Below, in pieces: positions 35,235 through 44,489 of a DNA stretch of 51,396 nt. The notes under the pieces are model-generated. The model worked only from the letters and a program-made list of their open reading frames with translations, did no database searches and was not told the DNA's origin. The first letter of the stretch is position 1; every line of letters starts with the position of its first letter. The stretch is from assembly GCF_026283955.1 (NCBI RefSeq), contig NZ_JAPDPE010000020.1, positions 1 to 51,396 on the forward strand, in the 5' to 3' direction. The position numbers and the translations under genes were made by a program. Origin of the DNA: Dyella silvatica (GTDB lineage Bacteria > Pseudomonadota > Gammaproteobacteria > Xanthomonadales > Rhodanobacteraceae).

Positions 35235-36071
35235 ATGACCTCTGCCAAGCCGCCACGCATCGTACTCATTACCGGCGCCTCTTCCGGCATCGGAAAAAGT
35301 TGCGCGGATTATCTGCAACAACGCGGATACCGGGTGTATGGCACCAGCCGCGGTGCGGCGTTTCCGAGCGCAGCCTGCGCCACCGATGTCACGATGATTC
35401 CGATGGACGTCGGCTCGGAAGCGTCGGTCAGGCAGGCGGTGCAATGGATACTGGCGCGCGAAGGCCGGCTGGATGTCGTCGTCAACAATGCCGGCCATGG
35501 CATTGCCGGTGCGATCGAAGATACCTCCATCGCCGAGGCGCAGGCACAGTTCGATACCAACTTCTTCGGCATGCTGCGGGTATGTCACGCCACGCTGCCG
35601 GTGCTGCGCCAGCAAGGCAGTGGGTATCTGATCAATATCAGTTCGATTGCCGGCCGCATCGGTGTGCCGTTCCAGGGCCTGTACAGCGCCAGCAAATTCG
35701 CCATGGAAGGTCTGACCGAAGTGCTGCGCGCGGAAGTGCGGCCTTATGGCATTCGCGTCGCGCTGATCGAACCGGGCGATTTTCATACCGGCTTCACCGC
35801 CCAGCGAAGCATCGCCACCGCAGCACAGACGCCGGGCAGTTATAACCAGCGGTTCCGCACCGCCCTGGGAGTCATGGAAAAAGACGAAACCGCTGGCGCG
35901 ACACCAGCGGCGGTCGCGCGCTTGCTCGAACGCATCATCGACACGCCGTCACCCAAGCTGCGCCACCTGGTCGGCCCCACCGCGCAAAAGCTAAGCGTGT
36001 CGTTGCTGCAGAAGCTGCTGCCGCAAAAAACCTTCGAAGCCATCATCGATAAATACTACGGCATCGGGTAA
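35235..36071 (+). CDS. Short-chain dehydrogenase/reductase
   Basis: A 278-residue classical SDR. TGASSGIG (13-20) binds the cofactor, NNAG is at 84-87, and the catalytic residues are S136/S137 in NISSIAG, Y150 and K154 in YSASK. The basic residue after the second strand (TSRG) suggests NADP(H). It is the third gene of the AraC-oxidase-PLP operon, 63 bases after the PLP gene. I chose the ATG at 35235. The substrate is unknown, probably a hydroxyl/ketone pair related to the oxidase product. Confidence 0.9.
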   Translation: MTSAKPPRIVLITGASSGIGKSCADYLQQRGYRVYGTSRGAAFPSAACATDVTMIPMDVGSEASVRQAVQWILAREGRLDVVVNNAGHGIAGAIEDTSIAEAQAQFDTNFFGMLRVCHATLPVLRQQGSGYLINISSIAGRIGVPFQGLYSASKFAMEGLTEVLRAEVRPYGIRVALIEPGDFHTGFTAQRSIATAAQTPGSYNQRFRTALGVMEKDETAGATPAAVARLLERIIDTPSPKLRHLVGPTAQKLSVSLLQKLLPQKTFEAIIDKYYGIG

Positions 36072-36092
36072 ATCACTCGCCGACCGGCGCGA

Positions 36093-37256
36093 CTACACCG
36101 GCTGCCGGCGCCGTGGGCCGCCCAAGGCGAGCAGCCCCTGCACCACTAACAGCGCAATCAACAAGCCACAGCCCAGGGTCCAGCGACCGGCATCGGCCAC
36201 CGGTTCCAGCGCCGCGATAAAAGCCACCGCGCCAGCATTGCCCACCAGCCAGAACGCGCTGGCCGCGGTGCCGGCATGATCCTCGCCGGTGGTGCCCACC
36301 ACCGCCTGAATCAACAGCGGCAACGGTGCCAGCAAGGTGGCGCCAAGCAACAAGCCGGCAAGGCACAGCACGATGGCCGAGCCACTGTTGAACAACACCA
36401 CGGTGACGCCGATCGAGCCTGCCGCGGCAATCATCATCAGCGTGCGCAAGCCTACCCGGCGTGACACCGGCTCGATCAAGGCCATCGAAATAATCCCGCT
36501 GACCAGCATGCATAACGCAACGATGCCCGCCGTCTGCGCATCAATGCCTTGCCGATGAAGAATCGATTCCAGCCAGGTGGAGATGGCATTGAAGTAGCCG
36601 TTGGCGAAAAAGAAATAGGCAATCAACACCAGGAACACCGGTGAGCGCAGCATCGCCAGCATGCCGGCGCGCCACGACGGCCGCGGGCCTGCGGTAAGCG
36701 TGCTTGGGCGCGGATCGGCCGGCACCCAGAACCAGGTCAATAACGCCAAGGCGCCCAGCACCGCCGCATCGAGCCATAACGTGGCATAGCCGATGATCGG
36801 CACCAACACAAAGGCCAGGCCGAGACCGACGAACATCGCCATGCTGGGGATTTCGGTGGCGCGCAGGCGCTCGTCTTCGTCGAACCAGACCAGTGCCAGC
36901 CGGGCGATCAGGCCCAGCACCAACGGCTGCAACAAGGCAAACGCCAGCTGGCCGGCGAATAGATAGGCGTAACTCGGCGCGACCATTCGCAGTACCGCCG
37001 CCAGCGCCATGCCCACCGCGCTGAGACGCAGCGAGGTGCGCACCGGTACGCGATCGAGCCAGACCCCCGCCGGCAACGCCAGCAAGACGAACAGCAGCGG
37101 AAACACCAGCGACAAATTACCGACCGCGCTCGGCGACACGCCGTAATGCGCGGCGATGTCGCTGGTGATCGGCGCAAAGCGCAGCCATTCGAACTGCATC
37201 AATGCCTGCAGCGCGGCATACACCGAAAGAACGCGATAGCGCAGCGGTACCATCAT
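36093..37256 (-). CDS. MFS transporter
   Basis: A 387-residue major facilitator protein with twelve predicted helices. The loop after helix 2 is GVWLDRVPVRTSLR, a variant of the MFS motif, and a central loop of about 25 residues (PADPRPSTLTAGPRPSWRAG) separates the halves. The N-terminus is MMVPLRYRVLSVYAAL. It resembles the CynX/NarK-like subgroup but the substrate is not evident. It is the last gene of the leftward TonB-partner-esterase cluster, 174 bases after the esterase, so it probably carries the same compound or its product. Confidence 0.87.
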   Translation of the reverse strand: MMVPLRYRVLSVYAALQALMQFEWLRFAPITSDIAAHYGVSPSAVGNLSLVFPLLFVLLALPAGVWLDRVPVRTSLRLSAVGMALAAVLRMVAPSYAYLFAGQLAFALLQPLVLGLIARLALVWFDEDERLRATEIPSMAMFVGLGLAFVLVPIIGYATLWLDAAVLGALALLTWFWVPADPRPSTLTAGPRPSWRAGMLAMLRSPVFLVLIAYFFFANGYFNAISTWLESILHRQGIDAQTAGIVALCMLVSGIISMALIEPVSRRVGLRTLMMIAAAGSIGVTVVLFNSGSAIVLCLAGLLLGATLLAPLPLLIQAVVGTTGEDHAGTAASAFWLVGNAGAVAFIAALEPVADAGRWTLGCGLLIALLVVQGLLALGGPRRRQPV

Positions 37257-37379
37257 GATTGCCCCGATTCGTCAAAGACGACGATGCCCCATCCGCATCA
37301 TCGCCCAACCAGCTCACAGTCGAACACACCATCACCGCAAGCCAAAGGGCAAATCGGGCCAAAACGCCGAACACCGATA

Positions 37380-37402
37380 GAGCGCCCTCGATCAGGGCGC
37401 TC
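37380..37402 (-). terminator. Perfect hairpin between esterase and MFS genes
   Basis: GAGCGCCCT and AGGGCGCTC pair perfectly over 9 bp with a 5-base loop, 28 bases beyond the esterase stop. No T-run follows, so it may attenuate rather than stop transcription into the MFS gene. Confidence 0.5.
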
Positions 37403-37430
37403 CATCGACGATCACTTCACCGCTACCTGC

Positions 37431-38831
37431 TCAGCTCTTATGGCCCGAAATATTGCCGGCATCGCCGGTCAGGTTGAAGATGCTGTCGATCAGCGACAGG
37501 AAGGTGGAGAAGCTGAAGTCGGACCAGCGCTGCGTCCGCTTGACCTTCATCACCGGCACCAGGGCCGGATCTTGTTGCGACAACAAGTCATTGACGAAGT
37601 CGCTGACATTGGCGTTGACCCCGTTCTCATGGATGTTGGAGCCGCTGAAGCTCACCGCGGTGACCATGTGATTATTGATGAAATCGCTGCGTGCCCACGG
37701 CATGTAGTAGCCGAAGTTGGGCAGCGGCGCGGTGACCTGCTGGATACCTGGAAGCTCCTGGTCGAACAGCGCCAGCGCGGCGGCATCCTTGCTGGCATCA
37801 TCCGGCGCGGCGATGACCGAGGGTACGAACGGGCGATAGTGATACGCGGCGATGATCTTGTCCTGCTGATACGTCGACAGGCCGAAACGATCATGCGGAT
37901 ACTGCTGCGACAGCGCCGTATAAATGCTGCCGAGATTACTCGGATCAAAACTCTTCAGCCGTTGTGCCGCCAGCGCAAATAGGCCATCCGGCGCGGCGAA
38001 ATCCCACTCGGCCGCCACCTTGCGATACAGATACACCGAGGGGTGATCGATCGGGTCATCGTCAAAACGCGTGTTGAACAGCGTGCCGGCGTCGCTGAGC
38101 GCCGAGCTGCTGACCTGCGGCTGCAAGGTATCGTGGATCAACGCATAGTTGGACAGCGTGCCGAAGCCACCCGCGCTAAGCCCATAAACCATCAGCCGAT
38201 CCGGCTTGGCAAAGCCGTGATCGACCAGCCACTGGGTGACCACCTGCGCATTTTTCAAGCCATTGAAATGCTGCACACGCGAGGCGCTGCCATCGGGCGA
38301 GGTATAGCTGCGTATCGCACTGCCCATATGAATATCGCCGGTACAGTACGGCATGAAGACCTGATTCCAGTCCTGGGTCTCCACCCGCGGCTCGCCGACC
38401 AGGATGGTGGTCAGGTTGATCCGCGTCATCAATGGCGACAGGAACGTAGCCAGCAACGACTCGTTGAAGGTTCCGCTCATGTAATTCTGCGGAATGCCAT
38501 CGGGGTTGAACGCGCCCAGACCTTGCGCAGGGCCAGTTTCGGTATTCGTGCACATGCCGTAATCGAAACAGGCACCGCCCGGTTCCATCGTGAACAACAG
38601 GTTCTTCGACGGCGCTCGATTGATATAAAAACGGTAAGGCGTGCCATTGCCACAATCCGCGCCGCTGTCGGCGGGCAGCGTGACTTCATACCACTGGTAA
38701 TACGGAATCGATGGGTCGGGTTGGGTCGGTGCCGCTGCAGCGCTGGCACCGGTTGCATGTGCGCTAAGCATGGCGAAGCCCATCAGTGAACTCGCCATCC
38801 AATGCCAGATACGACGATGTGCGGTAAGCAT
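37431..38831 (-). CDS. Secreted pectinacetylesterase/Notum-family hydrolase
   Basis: A 466-residue exported serine hydrolase of the PAE/Notum family. The signal peptide ends near residue 33 (ATGASA). The nucleophile is S219 in MVYGLSAGGFGTLSNY. LLFTMEPGGACFDYGMC forms the oxyanion region, and PYCTGDIHMGS is the family's YC..D block, with two cysteine pairs likely bridged. Members remove O-acyl groups from polysaccharides or proteins, and bacterial ones may cut other esters. AGGAGG precedes the ATG. It sits between a membrane-anchored partner and an MFS gene in the TonB operon, so its product is presumably taken up. Confidence 0.87.
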   Translation of the reverse strand: MLTAHRRIWHWMASSLMGFAMLSAHATGASAAAAPTQPDPSIPYYQWYEVTLPADSGADCGNGTPYRFYINRAPSKNLLFTMEPGGACFDYGMCTNTETGPAQGLGAFNPDGIPQNYMSGTFNESLLATFLSPLMTRINLTTILVGEPRVETQDWNQVFMPYCTGDIHMGSAIRSYTSPDGSASRVQHFNGLKNAQVVTQWLVDHGFAKPDRLMVYGLSAGGFGTLSNYALIHDTLQPQVSSSALSDAGTLFNTRFDDDPIDHPSVYLYRKVAAEWDFAAPDGLFALAAQRLKSFDPSNLGSIYTALSQQYPHDRFGLSTYQQDKIIAAYHYRPFVPSVIAAPDDASKDAAALALFDQELPGIQQVTAPLPNFGYYMPWARSDFINNHMVTAVSFSGSNIHENGVNANVSDFVNDLLSQQDPALVPVMKVKRTQRWSDFSFSTFLSLIDSIFNLTGDAGNISGHKS

Positions 38832-38860
38832 GATGCCTCCTGATATGTCGTGGTTTTCAA

Positions 38861-38876
38861 CCGATCCAAGGATCGG
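38861..38876. promoter_or_regulatory. Inverted repeat upstream of the esterase gene
   Basis: CCGATCC-AA-GGATCGG, a perfect 7-bp dyad with a 2-base centre, lies 30 bases before the esterase start. The loop is too small for an RNA hairpin of full length, so a DNA-binding site is more likely than a terminator. Confidence 0.4.
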
Positions 38877-38903
38877 CACTAGCTATCGTTGCTACGTTCC
38901 CTG

Positions 38904-39620
38904 CTACTGAGCTGTCGGCGTGTCGTAGAGCTGGCTACGCAACGCCTGTAAGCGTGACGCGATGATGGCCTGTTGCTGGGCCGGGTCGGCGACCTGCGAT
39001 TGCACGTCTTGAATGATCTGGGTGCTTTGTTGCACATACGCCTGGTGGCGAGGGTCGAGCGCCGGCGATGGCCCCACCGTTTGCTGCGAGTACGCATCCC
39101 ATTGCTGCTTGACGCTACGAATCTGTGCGTCGCGCAAGGCGGCATCGGGTTCGGCATCGCTGAGCAAGGTGGCGCTCATCGCCTCCGCTTGCAGTGGCAG
39201 AATTTCTTTATTGGTAACGTGCCCGGCAAGCTCGTTGATAATGTGCTGCGCCTCGCTACGCCGCTGCTGCGGCGACATGCTGGCGCGGTCGGTGCCATAG
39301 GCCGAGACTTCGTCACGAAAGCGCGCGAACGCGACAATGCGCTGGACCTCCGCCTCACCATCGGGCCGGCTGGCCAGCTCTTGTTTCAGGGCCGCCAGGT
39401 CCAATGCGCTTTCGGCAGGGCCCGGCCCGGTGTGATGCATAAGCACCGGCGGTGCGGCCATCGCCGCGGTTTTTTGCACCAGCGAGGCCGCGCTGCCGAA
39501 TGGATTCGTCGCACCGTCGCCTGCGCTCGCGGGCCGGTTGAGGTGGCTCCACGCCACCACCGCCAGCAGCGCTACGCCTGCCAATGCCACCCCTAGCCAG
39601 ATCGTGCGTGACTTCGACAT
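38904..39620 (-). CDS. Membrane-anchored helical protein, lipase-foldase-like partner of the esterase
   Basis: A 238-residue protein with one N-terminal membrane anchor (TIWLGVALAGVALLAVVAW) and a periplasmic part that is nearly all helical and rich in glutamine, alanine and arginine. Blocks such as MSPQQRRSEAQHIINELAGH and AEPDAALRDAQIRSVKQQWDAY resemble the extended helical domain of lipase-specific foldases (Lif). The usual RxxFDY motif is not seen and the protein is shorter than the usual 340 residues. The adjacent esterase gene supports a folding or secretion role. GGAGC precedes the ATG at 39620. Confidence 0.65.
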   Translation of the reverse strand: MSKSRTIWLGVALAGVALLAVVAWSHLNRPASAGDGATNPFGSAASLVQKTAAMAAPPVLMHHTGPGPAESALDLAALKQELASRPDGEAEVQRIVAFARFRDEVSAYGTDRASMSPQQRRSEAQHIINELAGHVTNKEILPLQAEAMSATLLSDAEPDAALRDAQIRSVKQQWDAYSQQTVGPSPALDPRHQAYVQQSTQIIQDVQSQVADPAQQQAIIASRLQALRSQLYDTPTAQ

Positions 39621-39689
39621 AAGAGCTCCGACTGCACATGCTGCCGGTGACAGCGGCCTCGTACCATGAGGCCGCCTCATCGCAACGGG

Positions 39690-42161
39690 TTAGAAATCCA
39701 CAGCCATCTCCACTCCCCAGGTGCGCGGCGGCGTGATGTAGGCAAACGGGGTGCCGAGAATGCTCGTGCTGATGTTGTTGATGCTTTGCACATAACGTTT
39801 GTTGAAAGCGTTATTGACGAACAGCGCCACACTCCATGGCGCATTCGGCGACGACCAGCCCAGCCGTAGATCGGTGCGGTTTTGCGCCTTGCCCAGCGTG
39901 AACGCCGGCGTGCTCAGACATTGCCCTTGTGCCGCCGAATCGCTGTTGCAGCGCGTTTTCCCGCGGTAAGCCTGCTGCAGCGTGGCATTGACGTCGCCAT
40001 CGAACACCCCGTGCCAGACATACTCCAGGCCCGCTGCCGCCGACCACAACGGCTCACCCACCGGCTGCCCCGCGAGGCTGGCACCCTGCGGATTGACGTA
40101 ATGCTGATACGTTGCATTGGTGTAGGTGACGTTGGCGTTAAGACGCAGCGCCTTGGTCGCCTGCCAATGCGCTTCGAGTTCCAGCCCTTTCGCATGCTGG
40201 TCGCTGGTGGTTACTTCGTACACCGGCACTACGCCATTGGCATTGGCAATCAAATTCAACGATTGCAAATTCGTATAGCGGTAGTAATAAGCCGACGCAT
40301 TCAACAGCAAGTGATAGTCGGGGAAGTAACTCTTCACGCCGAACTCGTAGTTCCATACCTCTTCCGGCTGATAGACCGAGTTAGCTTGCTGCGCGTTGAA
40401 ACCGCCTGCCTGATACCCCTTGGAGACCGAGCCATAGACCATCACGTTAGGCGTCCATTTGTAGTCGAGCACCGCGCGCGGGCTGAAATCGTTCCAGCTG
40501 TGCTTGATGCTGAACGGAGCATTCGTCGCCACCGGGCTGTTGAACTCGATGTTTTGCTGAAAGGCCTGGATCGGCGGCGCGCCGGGCTGGCTGAAGAAAC
40601 CCATCGCCTGCAAGGCGCTCAGCGAGGCATCGAGCTGCGGCGCGACACGCGGCGGGTTGAACCAGCTGAAGTCCTTTTCGTCGCGGGTAAAGCGCAAGCC
40701 GGTAGTCAGGTTCAGGCGATCGTTCAAATGCCAGATCACGTCGCCGAACAAGGCATAGGCGTGCGAGCGCCCATGGTTAATCATGCTTTCTTGCCAGGGG
40801 TCGTTCAACAGCAAACCCGGCATGCCTACCGCCACACCGGTGGGGCCATACAGGCCGCCCGGCGCTTGCTGGGTATTGTTGAGAATGGTGTCGAGGCTGT
40901 CGGTGAAAACGTCGATCTGGCTGGTTTGCCGCGCATTGTCGAAGTAGTAACTGGTGCCGGCCACCCAATCGAGCAAATCGTTTTTGCCAGACAGCTTGAT
41001 CTCCTGATACCAGCTGCTGTTGTTCTCGATATTGTTGGTATCCAGATACAGGTAACGCTGATTGGTACCGTCGGAGTCCTCAAGATTCGAGGTCTTGAAA
41101 TGCCGGTAGGAAGTAATCGAGCTTAAGTCGGCGAATGAAAACGAATGGTCGACAAACAGCGTCACACCGTCGAAGGTGCGTTTTTCGCCATTGCCGACGA
41201 CGTCGTTGTAGATCGGCGCATGGATCGGGTTGAGGTAGGTCGACGGGTCAGCCGGATAACCCAGTACGCCCGGCGCGGGTGGCACCGCGACCAGGCCGAT
41301 CGCCGGTCGCGCGGGCTGATTCAGTTTTTCATGCTCCCAGGCAACACGCACCTTGGTATCGCCCGGTGCGTTCCAGCGGAACTGGCTGCGGATGCCCCAA
41401 TCGTCGTTCTTGTTGTAGTGCTGGCCGTTGGCGGCATCGTGCAGCCAGCCATTGCTTTGCGTATCGACAAAACTGAAACGCAAGGCGGCGCTGGACGAAA
41501 CCGGCGCATTCAACACGCCATCGATATAGCGGGTGCCGTAGTTGCCCAGGCGCACGCGCAGTTTCTTTTCCCAGTCGTCTTCGGGTTCGTTGGTCACCAC
41601 AGAGATGGCGCCACCCGCGCTATTGCGGCCGAACAGGGTACCTTGCGGACCCTTCAATACTTCAACCCGTTGAATGTCATTAAAGGTCAGCAGCGCGCCA
41701 CCCGTCTTGCCGGTGTAGACACCGTCTTCGTAGATGCCGATGGGCGAATCGGTGCCGATACCGAAGTCGGTCACGCTGATGCCGCGCAAGGAATACACCG
41801 GCTGGGTCGGCTGCGAGCCGTCGACAAACAAGCCTGGAACGTAGCCATTCATCTTGGAAAAATCAGTCGCCGCCAGCGCATCGATCTGCTTGGTGGTGAC
41901 GATTTGCACCGGGATCGGCACGTCTTGTACTTCTTGGGTGCGGCTTTGTGCGGTCACCGTGACGTTGCCCAGCTCGACCGCATCCTTTTTCTCGGCAGAG
42001 ACTTGGCCCTTCGCCGCTTTCGCCGGCTTGGCCTGGCTTTGCGTGTCGGCCGTGGCCTGGGTCTGCGCCATGGCATGGCCACAGAACAATAAAGACAGTG
42101 CAACGCCGTTGCCTAAAATACTGCGCAGACATGCGGCCAGTTTTCGTTGACGAATAGACAT
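39690..42161 (-). CDS. TonB-dependent outer-membrane receptor
   Basis: An 823-residue receptor. The signal peptide ends near residue 32 (CGHAMAQ). The linker VELGNVTVTAQSRTQEVQDV leads into the plug domain, about 75-180, with RVEVLKGPQGTLFGRNSAGGAISVVT. The 22-strand barrel follows and ends with the terminal aromatic residue in RTWGVEMAVDF. It belongs to the broad group that imports complex organic molecules rather than a clear siderophore type. It is first in a leftward operon with the helical partner, esterase and MFS genes, and should import their substrate. Confidence 0.93.
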   Translation of the reverse strand: MSIRQRKLAACLRSILGNGVALSLLFCGHAMAQTQATADTQSQAKPAKAAKGQVSAEKKDAVELGNVTVTAQSRTQEVQDVPIPVQIVTTKQIDALAATDFSKMNGYVPGLFVDGSQPTQPVYSLRGISVTDFGIGTDSPIGIYEDGVYTGKTGGALLTFNDIQRVEVLKGPQGTLFGRNSAGGAISVVTNEPEDDWEKKLRVRLGNYGTRYIDGVLNAPVSSSAALRFSFVDTQSNGWLHDAANGQHYNKNDDWGIRSQFRWNAPGDTKVRVAWEHEKLNQPARPAIGLVAVPPAPGVLGYPADPSTYLNPIHAPIYNDVVGNGEKRTFDGVTLFVDHSFSFADLSSITSYRHFKTSNLEDSDGTNQRYLYLDTNNIENNSSWYQEIKLSGKNDLLDWVAGTSYYFDNARQTSQIDVFTDSLDTILNNTQQAPGGLYGPTGVAVGMPGLLLNDPWQESMINHGRSHAYALFGDVIWHLNDRLNLTTGLRFTRDEKDFSWFNPPRVAPQLDASLSALQAMGFFSQPGAPPIQAFQQNIEFNSPVATNAPFSIKHSWNDFSPRAVLDYKWTPNVMVYGSVSKGYQAGGFNAQQANSVYQPEEVWNYEFGVKSYFPDYHLLLNASAYYYRYTNLQSLNLIANANGVVPVYEVTTSDQHAKGLELEAHWQATKALRLNANVTYTNATYQHYVNPQGASLAGQPVGEPLWSAAAGLEYVWHGVFDGDVNATLQQAYRGKTRCNSDSAAQGQCLSTPAFTLGKAQNRTDLRLGWSSPNAPWSVALFVNNAFNKRYVQSINNISTSILGTPFAYITPPRTWGVEMAVDF

Positions 42162-42751
42162 CAGTACATCCCCTCGACGATCTTATGACGACCTAACCGG
42201 TGGGATAGCGCCACCTAGGTGACCCTGTGAATGATCCCGGCCGATCTACTGCATCGTTCCCGCGTGAAAATCGTTCCAGTGAGGCCCATACGGCACGGCC
42301 CCACCGGCACTAGCGCAAGTCTTTCCGCACTTTCGATGTATCGCCAAACAGCCGCGGCAAAAACCATGCTCCCCGTCTCGTATGTTGATTCTTTGGCCGG
42401 GTTTACGTCAGGACGGTTCGGGCCGATTCGAAGCCCGGCCAACGACGACGACGGCCGCGGATTCGTGCAACAAAGCTCCATGACGGGCTTGTGACGAAGC
42501 CGGCAGCGAATATTTCACGGTCAATGGCACGGGGACAATTGCGGTCAATTGGCGTAACGGCCATCCGCCGCTGGCAGCCACGGTGCCCTATACGTCCAGC
42601 CCGAGATATCTAGTCCCAAGCTGCCGTGGAAACGGCGGCACTGACTGATAACCCAGGGTTGGCGAAACTGACCGCTTCGGTCCTATGCCCGGCCATCACG
42701 CTCCGCTCAAGCTTAGGCCTACAAGATGCCGTCCAGCCCGGAGCAACCCTT
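42162..42751. promoter_or_regulatory. Divergent TonB/aldolase control region with repeated CAATTG motifs
   Basis: About 590 bases without a convincing gene. CGGTCAATGGC (42518-42528) and CGGTCAATTGGC (42542-42553) are near-direct repeats 24 bases apart. Two CAATTG cores (42536 and 42546) are exactly 10 bases apart. GGTCAATTGGCG at 42543-42554 is identical to the copy upstream of the AraC fusion gene. Direct repeats in phase suit an AraC protein. No clear -35/-10 pair stands out. Confidence 0.5.
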
Positions 42752-43528
42752 ATGAATATGGCCGATCACCCTGATGCAGCCCAGGCAGACCACGCGTTCG
42801 GCACGCAAGAGTGGCAGCTGCGTGTCGATCTGGCCGCGGCCTACCGCCTGGTCGCCTTATACGGCTGGGACGATTTGATCTTCACCCACATCAGCGCGCG
42901 CCTGCCCGGGCCGCAGCATCACTTTCTGATCAACCCTTACGGGATGATGTTCGAGGAGATCACCGCGTCGTCCTTGGTCAAGGTCGATCAGCACGGCAAC
43001 AAGCTGTCCGACTCACCCTACCCGGTCAACCCCGCCGGCTTCACCATCCATAGCGCGGTGCACAGTGCGCGCGAGGACATTCAATGCGTGATGCATACGC
43101 ACTCCCTCAATGGTGTGGCGGTATCCGCGCAAAAAGATGGCGTACTGCCGATTTCGCAGCAATCGCTGTTCGTGCTGTCTTCACTGGGCTATCACGACTA
43201 CGAAGGTGTCGCGCTCAACGACGAGGAGAAACCCAGGCTGGTACGCGACCTCGGTGACCGCGCTTTTTTGATGCTGCGCAACCATGGCCTGCTGACCGTT
43301 GGCACGACCATAGCCGACGCTTTTCTGGGCATGTACATCTTCGAAAGCGCCTGCATGGCGCAAGTACGCGCGCTGGCGGGTAATCGCGAATTGGTGACGA
43401 TTCACCAGGCCATCCTGGACGGCATCAAGCTACAGGCCAAACAGGTGACTCGCGGCATGGGCGGTGCGCTGGCCTGGCCGGGGCTGTTGCGCAAGCTGGA
43501 CCGGCAAAACCCGGGTTACGCGAGCTGA
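42752..43528 (+). CDS. Class II aldolase/adducin-family protein
   Basis: A 258-residue protein of the class II aldolase fold. DDLIFTHISARLPG and FLINPYGMMFEEIT form the N-terminal half. The zinc histidines are in VMHTHSLNGVAV, with a third in LRNHGLLTVG. The spacing fits family members such as fuculose-phosphate aldolase, but many homologues are not aldolases. GGAG lies 9 bases before the ATG at 42752; an ATG at 42758 is also possible. It is the only rightward gene of the TonB divergon, and the LysR gene follows convergently. Confidence 0.9.
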   Translation: MNMADHPDAAQADHAFGTQEWQLRVDLAAAYRLVALYGWDDLIFTHISARLPGPQHHFLINPYGMMFEEITASSLVKVDQHGNKLSDSPYPVNPAGFTIHSAVHSAREDIQCVMHTHSLNGVAVSAQKDGVLPISQQSLFVLSSLGYHDYEGVALNDEEKPRLVRDLGDRAFLMLRNHGLLTVGTTIADAFLGMYIFESACMAQVRALAGNRELVTIHQAILDGIKLQAKQVTRGMGGALAWPGLLRKLDRQNPGYAS

Positions 43529-43562
43529 CGCGCCAGTGATCCAGGCATCGGCCCGGCCCCAC

Positions 43563-44489
43563 CTAGCCAAACCCTTGCTTCACCTCGATCGCCATCATCA
43601 GCTGGCGCAGCCATTGATTGGCCGGATCGAACTCGCTGTTGACATGCCAGTACATATGCAGCTGGATCGGCGGCAACTCGAACGGCAACGCCCATTGCCG
43701 CAAAGCCAGGGTGGTGCAGATCGGCCGCGCCACCCGCGCCGGCATGGTAAGCAGGTAGTCCGACTGCTCCACCAGCTTGCACGCCGAGTGATAGTTCTGA
43801 CAGCGCACCGCGATGTTTCGCTGCAAGCCGAGATTCAACAAGGCGGTGTCTTCGATCACCGAGCCGCTGGCGCGGGTCGACACCGCCACATGCTGCGCTT
43901 GCAGATACTGCGCCAGCGTAGGACGCCGCCGCGACGGATGCCCGGCCCGCGCAACGATGCAAAACGCATCCTGCAACAACGGGCGGTGACGCACGGGTTC
44001 GCTGATCGGCAAGGCCACATCGATGACCAGATCGAGATACCCGCTGGCCAGCGCACGCGTGATCTCCTTACGATCGCTGGCGCTGCTCGCCAGCACCGCG
44101 TGCGGCGCCTGCTGGCTCAGGCCTTGCACCACGGCGGGCAACAACATCACCTCGATCGCATCCGGCATACCGATGCGAAACGTCTGCTGCGTGCGCAGCG
44201 GGTCGAACTGCCCCCATTGCTGCAACAGCTGGCGCAGCTTGGTCAGGTGATCGAGCAAGGCCGGCGCCATGCGCTGACAAGAGGGTGTAGGGCTCATCCG
44301 CCGGCCATCGCGAACAAACAGCGGATCAGCCAATTGCTCGCGCAGGCGGCGAATCGCATGACTGACCGCCGAGGGCGTCAGCGAAAGGCTTTGCGCGGCC
44401 CGGCTAAGGTGTTGCTCGCGGTAAACGGTCTCGAACACTTTGAGCAGATTGAGGTCGAGCTGGTCGGTTTTTGTATGAATGCTATTCAT
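43563..44489 (-). CDS. LysR-family regulator of the acyl-CoA operon
   Basis: A 308-residue LysR protein. The helix-turn-helix spans residues 10-68 (LNLLKVFETVYREQHLSRAA, TPSAVSHAIRRLREQLADPL), and the long co-inducer domain has LQRNIAVRCQNYHSACKLVE near the end. The NodD/PcpR-type beginning (DLNLLKVFETV) suggests an aromatic or acyl inducer, but that is a guess. The ATG at 44489 is preferred to a TTG at 44498. It is divergent from the acyl-CoA ligase operon with 118 bases between starts. Confidence 0.9.
   Translation of the reverse strand: MNSIHTKTDQLDLNLLKVFETVYREQHLSRAAQSLSLTPSAVSHAIRRLREQLADPLFVRDGRRMSPTPSCQRMAPALLDHLTKLRQLLQQWGQFDPLRTQQTFRIGMPDAIEVMLLPAVVQGLSQQAPHAVLASSASDRKEITRALASGYLDLVIDVALPISEPVRHRPLLQDAFCIVARAGHPSRRRPTLAQYLQAQHVAVSTRASGSVIEDTALLNLGLQRNIAVRCQNYHSACKLVEQSDYLLTMPARVARPICTTLALRQWALPFELPPIQLHMYWHVNSEFDPANQWLRQLMMAIEVKQGFG

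Noticed and set aside
42527-42545. Second sigma-54-like promoter (TGGCACGGGG...TTGC)
   Set aside because: The GG to GC distance is longer than the required spacing.
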